The notes under the pieces were generated by a model that did no database searches, was not told where the DNA came from, and saw only the letters and a program-made list of their open reading frames with translations. A stretch of DNA of 64,000 bases from Gordius sp. MW1. Lineage: Eukaryota > Nematomorpha > Gordioida > Gordea > Gordiidae. Of the stretch, positions 53,824 through 64,000 are shown piece after piece. The DNA lies in assembly GCA_964036665.1 (NCBI GenBank), contig OZ038530.1:2914001-2978000 (forward strand), given 5' to 3'. The stretch's first letter is position 1. Every line of letters begins with the position of its first letter. The position numbers and the translations under genes are program-made.

Positions 53824-56800
53824 GAATCGAAAAAAATAAATATTTTTACCTCCAAATTTTTCACATATTTTTCTTTCAACCGTATTCATCCGATGAAAGT
53901 TGTCGTTTTCAGACGTGGTTTCCATGATAAAAAGTAAAAATTTATCAGAATCAGAAAACTATTACTTTGAAATCATGATCGCATAGTGCACTTTTGAAAA
54001 AATAAGCACTCACGTTGCGATACAACAAACTATTCGCAACAATAAAACGTTGTCTTTTGTCAAAATGATAGTTCTCGCAGCTTAAAACCTCTTTTCGGAA
54101 GTCAATCGAGGATAATAGGATTCTTAAATTGGCTTACTTTTATATATTTTTTCATGCTCTTTCACATAGAATTGACAAAAATAAATATTTTTACCTCAAA
54201 ATTTTTCACATATTTTTCTTTGAACCGTATTCATCCGATGAAAGTTGTCGTTTTCAGACGTGGTTTCCATGATAAAAAGTAAAAATTTATCAGAATCAGA
54301 AAACTATTACTTTGAAATCGTGATCGCATAGTGCAGTTTTCAAAAATTAAGCACTCACGTTGCGATACAACAAACTAATCGCAACAATAAAACGTTTTCT
54401 TTTGTCAAAATGATAGTTCTCGCAGCTTAAAACCTCTTTTCGGAAGTCAATCGAGGATAATAGGATTCTCAAATTGGCTTACTTTTATATATTTTTTCAT
54501 GCTATTTCACATAGAATCGAAAAAAATAAATATTTTTACCTCAAAATTTTTCACATATTTTTCTTTGAACCGTAGTCATCCGATGACAGTTGTCGTTTTC
54601 AGACGTGGTTTCTATGATCCCAAATAAATATTTATCAGAATCAGAAAACTTTTACTTTGAAATCATGATCGCATAGAGCAGTTTTCAAAAATTAAGCATT
54701 CACGTTGCGATACAACAAACTAATCGCAACAATAAAACGTTGTCTTTAAAATGATAGTTCTCGCAGCTTAAAACCTCTTTTCAGAATCCAATCGAGGATA
54801 ATAGGATTCTCAAATTGGCTTACTTTTATATATTTTTTCATGCTATTTCACATAGAATCGAAAAAAATAAATATTTTTACCTCAAAATTTTTCACATATT
54901 TTTCTTTCAACCGTATTCATCCGATGAAAGTTGTCGTTTTCAGACGTGGTTTCCATGATAAAAAGTAAAAATTTATCAGAATCAGAAAACTATTACTTTG
55001 AAATCATGATCGCATAGTGCATTTTTGAAAAAATAAGCACTCACGTTGCGATACAACAAACTATTCGCAACAATAAAACGTTGTCTTTTGTCAAAATGAT
55101 AGTTCTCGCAGCTTAAAACCTCTTTTCGGAAGTCAATCGAGGATAATAGGATTCTCAAATTGGCTTACTTTTATATATTTTTTCATGCTATTTCACATAG
55201 AATCAAAAAAAATAAATATTTTTACCTCAAAATTTTTCACATATTTTTCTTTGAACCGTAGTCATCCGATGACAGTTGTCGTTTTCAGACGTGGTTTCTA
55301 TGATCCCAAATAAAAATTTATCAGAATCAGAAAACTTTTACTTTGAAATCATGATCGCATAGAGCAGTTTTCAAAAATTAAGCATTCACGTTGCGATACA
55401 ACAAACTAATCGCAACAATAAAACGTTGTCTTTAAAATGATAGTTCTCGCAGCTTAAAACCTCTTTTCAGAATCCAATCGAGGATAATAGGATTCTCAAA
55501 TTGGCTTACTTTTATATATTTTTTCATGCTCTTTCACATAGAATCGAAAAAAATAAATATTTTTACCTCAAAATTTTTCACATATTTTTCTTTGAACCGT
55601 AATCATCCGATGAAAGTTGTCGTTTTCAGACGTGGTTTCCATGATAAAAAGTAAAAATTTATCAGAATCAGAAAACTATTACTTTGAAATCATGATCGCA
55701 TAGTGCATTTTTGAAAAAATAAGCACTCACGTTGCGATACAACAAACTATTCGCAACAATAAAACGTTGTCTTTTGTCAAAATGATAGTTCTCGCAGCTT
55801 AAAACCTCTTTTCGGAAGTCAATCGAGGATAATAGGATTCTCAAATTGGCTTACTTTTATATATTTTTTCATGCTATTTCACATAGAATCGAAAAAAATA
55901 AATATTTTTACCTCAAAATTTTTCACATATTTTTCTTTCAACCGTATTCATCCGATGAAAGTTGTCGTTTTCAGACGTGGTTTCCATGATAAAAAGTAAA
56001 AATTTATCAGAATCAGAAAACTATTACTTTGAAATCATGATCGCATAGTGCACTTTTGAAAAAATAAGCACTCACGTTGCGATACAACAAACTATTCGCA
56101 ACAATAAAACGTTGTCTTTTGTCAAAATGATAGTTCTCGCAGCTTAAAACCTCTTTTCGGAAGTCAATCGAGGATAATAGGATTCTCAAATTGGCTTACT
56201 TTTATATATTTTTTCATGCTCTTTCACATAGAATTGACAAAAATAAATATTTTTACCTCAAAATTTTTCACATATTTTTCTTTGAACCGTATTCATCCGA
56301 TGAAAGTTGTCGTTTTCAGACGTGGTTTCCATGATAAAAAGTAAAAATTTATCAGAATCAGAAAACTATTACTTTGAAATCGTGATCGCATAGTGCAGTT
56401 TTCAAAAATTAAGCACTCACGTTGCGATACAACAAACTAATCGCAACAATAAAACGTTTTCTTTTGTCAAAATGATAGTTCTCGCAGCTTAAAACCTCTT
56501 TTCGGAAGTCAATCGAGGATAATAGGATTCTCAAATTGGCTTACTTTTATATATTTTTTCATGCTCTTTCACATAGAATCGAAAAAAATTAATATTTTTA
56601 CCTCAAAATTTTTCACATATTTTTCTTTGAACCGTAGTCATCAGATGAATGTTGTCGTTTTCAGACGTGGTTTCTATGATCCCAAATAAAAATTTATCAG
56701 AATTAGAAAACTTTTACTTTGAAATCATGATCGTATAGAGCAGTTTTCAAAAATTAAGCATTCACGTTGCGATACAACAAACTAATCGCAACAATAAAAC

Positions 56801-58620
56801 GTTGTCTTTTGTCAAAATGATAGTTCTCGCAGCTTAAAACCTCTTTTCAGAAGTCAATCGAGGATAATAGGATTCTCAAATTGGCTTACTTTTATATATT
56901 TTTTCATGCTATTTCACATAGAATCGAAAAAAATAAATATTTTTACCTCAAAATTTTTCACATATTTTACTTTCAACCGTATTCATCCGATGAAAGTTGT
57001 CGTTTTCAGACGTGGTTTCCATGATAAAAAAATCAGAAAACTATTACTTTGAAATCATGATCGCATAGTGCATTTTTGAAAAAATAAGCACTCACGTTGC
57101 GATACAACAAACTATTCGCAACAATAAAACGTTGTCTTTTGTCAAAATGATAGTTCTCGCAGCTTAAAACCTCTTTTCGGAAGACAATCGAGGATAATAG
57201 GATTCTCAAATTGGCTTACTTTTATATATTTTTTCATGCTCTTTCAAATAGAATTGAAAAAAAAAAATATTTTTACCTCAAAATTTTTCACATATTTTTC
57301 TTTGAACCGTATTCATCCGATGAAATTTGTCGTTTTCAGACCTGGTTTCCATGATAAAAAGTAAAAATTTATCAGAATCAGAAAACTATTACTTTGAAAT
57401 CGTGATCGCATAGTGCAGTTTTCAAAAATTAAGCACTCACGTTGCGATACAACAAACTATTCGCAACAATAAAACGTTGTCTTTTGTCAAAATGATAGTT
57501 CTCGCAGCTTAAAACCTCTTTTCGGAAGTCAATCGAGGATAATAGGATTCTCAAATTGGCTTACTTTAATATATTTTTTCATGCTCTTTCACATAGAATC
57601 GAAAAAAATAAATATTTTTACCTCAAAATTTTTCACATATTTTTCTTTGAACCGTAGTCATCCGATGACAGTTGTCGTTTTCAGACGTGGTTTCTATGAT
57701 CCCAAATAAAAATTTATCAGAATCAGAAAACTTTTACTTTGAAATCATGATCGCATAGAGCAGTTTTCAAAAATTAAGCATTCACGTTGCGATACAACAA
57801 ACTAATCGCAACAATAAAACGTTGTCTTTAAAATGATAGTTCTCGCAGCTTAAAACCTCTTTTCAGAATCCAATCGAGGATAATAGGATTCTCAAATTGG
57901 CTTACTTTTATATATTTTTTCATGCTCTTTCACATAGAATCGAAAAAAATAAATATTTTTACCTCAAAATTTTTCACATATTTTTCTTTGAACCGTATTC
58001 ATCCGATGAAAGTTGTCGTTTTCAGACGTGGTTTCCATGATAAAAAGTAAAAATTTATCAGAATCAGAAAACTATTACTTTGAAATTATGATCGCATAAT
58101 GCAGTTTTCAAAAATTAAGCACTCACGTTGCGATACAACAAACTAATCGCAACAATAAAACGTTTTCTTTTGTCAAAATGATAGTTCTCGCAGCTTAAAA
58201 CCTCTTTTCGGAAGTCAATCGAGGATAATAGGATTCTTAAATTGGCTTACTTTTTTATATTTTTTCATGCTCTTTCACATAGAATCGAAAAAAACAAATA
58301 TTTTTAACTCAAAATTTTTTACATATTTTTCTTAGAACCGTATTCATCCGATGAAAGTTGTCGTTTTCAGACGTGTTTTCCATGATAAAAAGTAAAAATT
58401 TATCAGAAAACTATAACTTTGAAATCATGATCGCATAGTGCAGTTTTCAAAAATTAAGCACTCACGTTGCGATACAACAAACTATTCGCAACAATAAAAC
58501 GTTGTCTTTTGTCAAAATGATAGTTGTCGCAGCTTAAAACCTCTTTTCGGAAGTCAATCGAGGATAATAGGATTCTCAAATTGGCTTACTTTTATATATT
58601 TTTTCATGCTCTTTCACATA
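53824..58620 (+). repeat. Shuffled block B monomers in block 2 (14 monomers)
   Basis: Equivalent of 14763-19214 with one more monomer (56231-56575). Shared markers include GCTGCTTAAAAC just upstream (53732, block 1 14671), the 330-bp deletion monomer near 56921, and ATTTTTAACTC near 58300. Private changes are ACCTCCAAAT at 53853 and CAGAATTAG at 56704. Confidence 0.8.
56231..56575 (+). repeat. Extra 345-bp monomer present only in block 2
   Basis: The GAATTGACAAAA monomer occurs in block 2 at both 54169 and 56231, exactly 2062 bp apart, but in block 1 only at 15108. The neighbouring monomers (16825 and 17170; 55886 and 56576) correspond. The extra copy sits where the 2062-bp periodicity predicts it, so loss of one monomer from block 1 is slightly favoured over gain in block 2. 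Confidence 0.82.
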
Positions 58621-61600
58621 GAATTGAAAAAAATAAATATTTTTACCTCAAAATTTATCACATATGATTCATCCGATGAAAGTTGTCGTTTTCAGACGTG
58701 GTTTCCATGATAAAAAGTAAAAATTTATCAGAATCAGAAAACTATTACTTTGAAATCATGATCGCATAATGCAGTTTTCAAAAATTAAGCACTCACGTTG
58801 CGATACAACACACTAATCGCAACAATAAAACGTTTTCTTTTGTCAAAATGATAGTTCTCGCAGCTTAAAACCTCTTTTCGGAAGTCAATCGAGGATAATA
58901 GGATTCTCAAATTGGCTTACTTTTATATATTTTTTCATGCTCTTTCACATAGAATCGAAAAAAATAAATATTTTTACCTCAAAATTTTTCACATATTTTT
59001 CTAGAACCGTATTCATCCGATGAAAGTTGTCGTTTTCAGACGTGTTTTCCATGATAAAAAGTAAAAATTTATCAGAATCAGAAAACTATAACTTTGAAAT
59101 CATGATCGCATAGTGCAGTTTTCAAAAATTAAGCACTCACGTTGCGATACAACAAACTATTCGCAACAATAAAACGTTGTCTTTTGTCAAAATGATAGTT
59201 CTCGCAGCTTAAAACCTCTTTTCGGAAGTCAATCGAGGATAATAGGGTTCTCAAATTGGCTTACTTTTATATATTTTTTTATGCTCTTTCACATAGAATC
59301 GAAAAAAATAAATATTTTTACCTCAAAATTTTTCACATATTTTTCTTTGAACCGTAGTCATCCGATGACAGTTGTCGTTTTCAGACGTGGTTTCTATGAT
59401 CCCAAATAAAAATTTATCAGAATCAGAAAACTTTTACTTTGAAATCATGATCGCATAGAGCAGTTTTCAAAAATTAAGCATTCACGTTGCGATACAACAA
59501 ACTAATCGCAACAATAAAACGTTGTCTTTAAAATGATAGTTCTCGCAGCTTAAAACCTCTTTTCAGAATCCAATCGAGGATAATAGGATTCTCAAATTGG
59601 CTTACTTTTATATATCTTTTCATGCTCTTTCACATAGAATCGAAAAAAATAAATATTTTTACCTCAAAATTTTTCACATATTTTTCTTTGAACCGTATTC
59701 ATCCGATGAAAGTTGTCGTTTTCAGACGTGGTTTCCATGATAAAAAGTAAAAATTTATCAGAATCAGAAAACTATTACTTTGAAATCATGATCGCATAAT
59801 GCAGTTTTCAAAAATTAAGCACTCACGTTGCGATACAACAAACTAATCGCAACAATAAAACGTTTTCTTTTGTCAAAATGATTGTTCTCGCAGCTTAAAA
59901 CCTCTTTTCGGAAGTCAATCGAGGATAATAGGATTCTCAAATTGGCTTACTTTTATATATTTTTTCATGCTCTTTCACATAGAATCGAAAAAAATAAATA
60001 TTTTTACCTCAAAATTTTTCACATATTTTTCTTTGAACCGTATTCATCCGATGAAAGTTGTCGTTTTCAGACGTGGTTTCTATGATCCCAAATAAAAATT
60101 TATCAGAATCAGAAAAATTTTACTTTGAAATCATGATCGTATAGAGCAGTTTTCAAAAATTAAGCATTCACGTTGCGATACAACAAACTAATCGCAACAA
60201 TAAAACGTTGTCTTTAAAATGATAGTTCTCGCAGCTTAAAACCTCTTTGCGGAAGTCAATCAAGGATAATAGGATTCTCAAATTGGCTTACTTTTATATA
60301 TTTTTTCAAGCTCTTTCACATAGAATCGAAAAAAATAAATCTTTTTACCTCAAAATTTTTCACATTTTTTTCTTTCAACCGTATTCATCCTATGAAAGTT
60401 GTCGTTTTCAGACGTGGTTTCCATGATAAAAAGTAAAAACTTATCAGAATCAGAGAACTATTACTTTGAAATCATGATCGCATAAACCAGTTTTCAAAAA
60501 TTAAGCAATCACGTTGCGATACAACAAACTAATCGCAACAACCTTGTCTTTTGTCAAAATGATAGTTCTCGCAGCTTAAAACTTCTTTTCGGAAGTCAAT
60601 CGAGGATAATAGGATTCTCAAATTGTCTTACTTTTATATATTTTTTCAAGCTCTTTCACATAGAATCAGAAAAAAATAAATATTTTTATCTCAAAACTTT
60701 TCACATTTTTTTCTTTCAACCGTATTCATCCTATGAAAGTTGTCTTTTCAGACGTGGTTTCCATGATAAAAAGTAAAAACTTATCAGAATCAGAGAACTA
60801 TTACTTTAAAATCATGATCGCATAGACCAGTTTTCAAAAATTAAGCAATCACGTTGCGATACAACAAACTAATCGCAACAACAAAACCTTGTCTTTTGTC
60901 AAAATGATAGTTCTCGCAGCTTAAAACTTCTTTTCGGAAGTCAATCGAGGATAATAAGATTCTCAAATTGGCTTACTTTTATATATATTTTTACGCTCTT
61001 TCACATAGAATGGAAAAAATAAATATTTTTACCTCAAAATTTTTCACATATTTTTCTTTCAACCGTATTCATCCTATGAAAGTTGTCGTTTTCAGACGTG
61101 GTTTCCATGATAAAAAGTATAAACTTATCAGAATCAGAGAACTATTACTTTGAAATCATGATCGCATAGAGCAGTTTTCAAAAGTTAAGCATTCACGTTG
61201 CGATACAACAAACTAATCGCAACAATAAAACGTTGTCTTTAAAATGATAGTTCTCGCAGCTTAAAACCTCTTTTCGGAAGTCAATCGAGTATAATAGGAT
61301 TCTCAAATTGGTTTCCTTTTATATATTTTTTAGAGCTCTTTCACATAGAATCGAAAAAAATAAATCTTTTGACCTCAAAATTTTTCTCATTTTTTTCTTT
61401 CAACCGTATGCATCCCATGTAAGTTGTCGTTTTCAGACGTGGTTTCCATGATAAAAAGTAAAAATTTATCAGAATCAGAAAACTATTACTTTGAAATCAT
61501 GATCGCATACGCAGTTTTCAAAAATTAAGCACTCACGTTGCGATACAACAAACTAATCGCAACAATAAAACGTTGTCTTTTGTCAAAATATAGTTCTTGC

Positions 61601-62035
61601 AGCTTAAAACCTCTTTTCCGAAGTCAATCGAGGATAATAGGATTCTCAAATTGGCTTACTTTTATATATTTTTTCATGCTCTTTCACATAGAATTGAAAA
61701 AAATAAATATTTTTACCTCAAAATTAAAAACATATTTTTCTTTGAACAGTATTCATCCGATGCAAGTTGTTGTTTTCAGACGTGGTTTCTATGATCCCAA
61801 TTAAAAATTTATTAGAATCTAAAAACTATTACTTTGAAATCATGATCGCATAGAGCAGTTTTCAAAAATTAAGCACTCACGTTGCGATACAACAAACTAA
61901 TCGCAACAATAAAACGTTGTCTTTTGTCAAAATGATAGTTCTCGCAGCTTAAAACCTCTTTTCGGAAGTCAATCGAGGATATTAGGATTCTCAAATTAAC
62001 TTACTTTTATATATTTTTTCATGCTCTTTCACATA
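58621..62035 (+). repeat. Single unit C in block 2
   Basis: Ten monomers, equivalent to 19215-22629 at +39406 and to 22630-26044 at +35991. It shares TAGTTGTCGC just upstream (near 58522) but continues AAACCTCTTTTCGG, where both block 1 copies read AAACCTTATTTCGG. The tandem pair in block 1 is most simply a later event. Confidence 0.85.
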
Positions 62036-62380
62036 GAATTGAAAAAAATAAATATTTTTACCTCAAAATTTTTCACATACTTTTCTTTGAACCGTAGTCA
62101 TCCGATGAAAGTTGTGGTGTTCAGACGTGGTTTCTATGATCCCAAGTAAAAATTTATCAGAATCTAAAAACTATTACTTTGAAATCATGATCGCATAGAG
62201 CAGTTTTCAAAAATTAAGCACTCACGTTGCGATACAACAAACTAATCGCAACAATGAAACGTTGTCTTTTGTCAAAATGATAGTTCTCGCAGCTTAAAAC
62301 CTCTTTTCAGAAGTCAATCGAGGATAATAGGATTCTCAAATTGGCTTACTTTTATATATTTTTTCATGCTCTTTCACATA
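62036..62380 (+). repeat. Linker monomer (GTGGTGTTCAGAC type) in block 2
   Basis: Equivalent of 26045-26389 at +35991, with the diagnostic GTGGTGTTCAGAC at 62114-62126. Confidence 0.8.
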
Positions 62381-64000
62381 GAATCAGAAAAAAATAAATA
62401 TTTTTATCTCAAAACTTTTCACATTTTTTTCTTTCAACCGTATTCATCCTATGAAAGTTGTCTTTTCAGACGTGGTTTCCATGATAAAAAATAAAAATTT
62501 ATCAGAATCTGAAAACTTTTACTTTGAAATCATGATCGTATAGAGCAGTTTTCAAAAATTAAGCATTCACGTTGCGATACAACAAACTAATCGCAACAAT
62601 AAAACGTTGTCTTTTGTCAAAAGGATAGTTCTCGCAGCTTAAAACCTCTTTTCAGAAGTCAATCGAGGATAATAGGATTCTCAAATTGGCTTACTTTTAT
62701 ATATTTTTTCATGCTATTTCACATAGAATCGAAAAAAATAAATATTTTTACCTCAAAATTTTTCACATATTTTTCTTTCAACCGTATTCATCCGATGAAA
62801 GTTGTCGTTTTCAGACGTGGTTTCCATGATAAAAAGTAAAAATTTATCAGAATCAGAAAACTATTACTTTGAAATCATGATCGCATAGTGCATTTTTGAA
62901 AAATTAAGCACTCACGTTGCGATACAACAAACTATTCGCAACAATAAAACGTTGTCTTTTGTCAAAATGATAGTTCTCGCAGCTTAAAACCTCTTTTCGG
63001 AAGTCAATCGAGGATAATAGGATTCTCAAATTGGCTTACTTTTATATATTTTTTCATGCTCTTTCACATAGAATTGAAAAAAATAAATATTTTTACCTCA
63101 AAATTTTTCACATATTTTTCTTTGAACCGTATTCATCCGATGAAAGTTGTCGTTTTCAGACGTGGTTTCTATGATCCCAAATAAAAATTTATCAGAATCA
63201 GAAAACTATTACTTTGAAATCATGATCGCATAGTGCTTTTTTGAAAAATTAATCACTCACGTTGCGATACAACAAACTAATCGCAACAATAAAACGTTTT
63301 CTTTTGTCAAAATGATAGTTCTCGCAGCTTAAAACCTCTTTGCGGAAGTCAATCGAGGATAAAAGGATTCTCAATTGGCTTACTTTTATATATTTTTTCA
63401 AGCTCTTTCACATAGAATCGAAAAAAATAAATCTTTTTACCTCAAAATTTTTCACATTTTTTTCTTTCAACCGTATTCATCCTATGAAAGTTGTCGTTTT
63501 CAGACGTGGTTTCCATGATAAAAAGTAAAAACTTATCAGAATCAGAGAACTATTACTTTGAAATCATGATCGCATAAACCAGTTTTCAAAAAGTAAGCAA
63601 TCACGTTGCGATACAACAAACTAATCACAACAACCTTGTCTTTTGTCAAAATGATAGTTCTCGCAGCTTAAAACTTCTTTTCGGAAGTCAATCGAGGATA
63701 ATAGGATTCTCAAATTGTCTTACTTTTATATATTTTTTCAAGCACTTTCACATAGAATCAGAAAAAAATAAATATTTTTATCTCAAAACTTTTCACATTT
63801 TTTTCTTTCAACCGTATTCATCCTATGAAAGTTGTCTTTTCAGACGTGGTTTCCATGATAAAAAGTAAAAACTTATCAGAATCAGAGAACTATTACTTTA
63901 AAATCATGATCGCATAGACCAGTTTTCAAAAATTAAGCAATCACGTTGCGATACAACAAACTAATCGCAACAACAAAACCTTGTCTTTTGTCAAAATGAT
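62381..64000 (+). repeat. Unit D start in block 2 (cut by window end)
   Basis: It matches unit D copy 1 (26390-28009) at +35991, including the copy-1-only markers CTCAATTGGC near 63372 and GCACTTTCAC near 63742. The last monomer starts at 63755 and is cut after 246 bp. Block 2 is therefore still in step with block 1 at the right edge. Confidence 0.85.

Larger units (their letters stand above)
1..64000 (+). repeat. Uninterrupted ~343-bp satellite DNA array (187 monomers)
   Basis: Every part of the window is a variant of one AT-rich monomer. Using the GAAT that begins the window as anchor, monomer starts fall at 1, 349, 689, 1029, 1374, 1714, 2053, 2398 and so on to 63755. That is 186 complete monomers and one cut by the right edge, averaging 342.8 bp. 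Most are 340, 341, 343 or 345 bp. The 341/345 difference is mainly a 4-bp deletion (GTCTTTTGTCAAAATG versus GTCTTTAAAATG). All monomers have the same orientation. No stretch of unique sequence, gene or mobile element interrupts them. Inference: this is the interior of a centromeric or pericentromeric heterochromatin block of a eukaryote. I do not recognise the family by name. Confidence 0.97.
40191..64000 (+). repeat. Block 2 of the 37-kb super-repeat (partial, cut by window end)
   Basis: It matches block 1 at +36999 up to about 12.7 kb of block 1, then at +39061 after one extra 2062-bp unit, at +39406 after one extra 345-bp monomer, and at +35991 after the single unit C. While reading I noted about ten base differences: 5090/42089, 8821/45820, 11374/48373, 12030/49029, 14146/53207, 14792/53853, two at 15914-15915, 17298/56704, and the CTTATTT change near 19138. 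Block identity is therefore very high, plausibly above 99.9%, though I could not run an alignment. Confidence 0.87.

Noticed and set aside
1..64000. CRISPR array (regular repeats at constant spacing)
   Set aside because: There are no short repeats separated by unique spacers. The whole 343-bp unit is repeated, and the 'spacer' positions are as conserved as the rest.
1..64000. Known named satellites (Drosophila 1.688/359-bp type, Tribolium 360-bp type, primate alpha satellite)
   Set aside because: Length and A+T content are similar to some of these, but I do not recognise their diagnostic sequence here. A database search against Repbase/Dfam and satellite collections would decide.

Overview
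The whole 64 kb window is one head-to-tail satellite DNA array. I find no protein gene, RNA gene, transposon, CRISPR array or unique flanking sequence. The monomer averages about 343 bp, with observed lengths of 330-348 bp, and is about 70% A+T (30% G+C counted by hand in one 345-bp monomer). Anchoring each monomer on the GAAT that opens the window gives 187 consecutive monomers: 186 complete and one cut at the right edge. All lie on the same strand, with no inversion and no foreign insertion. Kilobases of diverged monomers in nested higher-order repeats are typical of eukaryotic centromeric or pericentromeric heterochromatin. I do not recognise the family and cannot name the species; insects and other animals or plants with complex satellites are all possible.

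The monomers fall into subtypes told apart by linked variants: GAATGG, GAATCG, GAATCAG or GAATTG at the start; an added SacI site; a GATCCC change; a 4-bp deletion giving 341 instead of 345 bp. The order of subtypes repeats at several nested scales. Region by region: (1) 1-5835 and 5836-10946 are two copies of a 17-monomer, 5.83-kb unit, the second lacking its last two monomers. (2) 10639-14762 holds two copies of a 6-monomer, 2062-bp unit, followed to 19214 by related shuffled monomers. (3) 19215-26044 is a tandem pair of a 10-monomer, 3415-bp unit. (4) 26390-40190 holds a 15-monomer, 5144-bp unit about 2.5 times, with an extra 1014-bp, 3-monomer duplication inside the second copy. (5) At 40191-40248 the sequence jumps back to the equivalent of 3192-3249 and repeats the order to the end of the window.

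The top-level structure is therefore a tandem repeat of 36,999 bp (108 monomers), seen as 1.64 copies with very few differences. Block 2 is not a perfect copy. It has one more 2062-bp unit, one more 345-bp monomer at 56231, and only one 3415-bp unit instead of two. These differences show expansion and contraction by whole monomers after the large duplication.

Each monomer also carries a conserved dyad, GTTGCGAT - 11 bp - ATCGCAAC, preceded by a further ATCGCA. This gives three ATCGCA motifs in alternating orientation within about 60 bp, the best candidate for a functional protein-binding element. Short open frames of 60-95 codons recur once per monomer and are by-products of the repeat, not genes.
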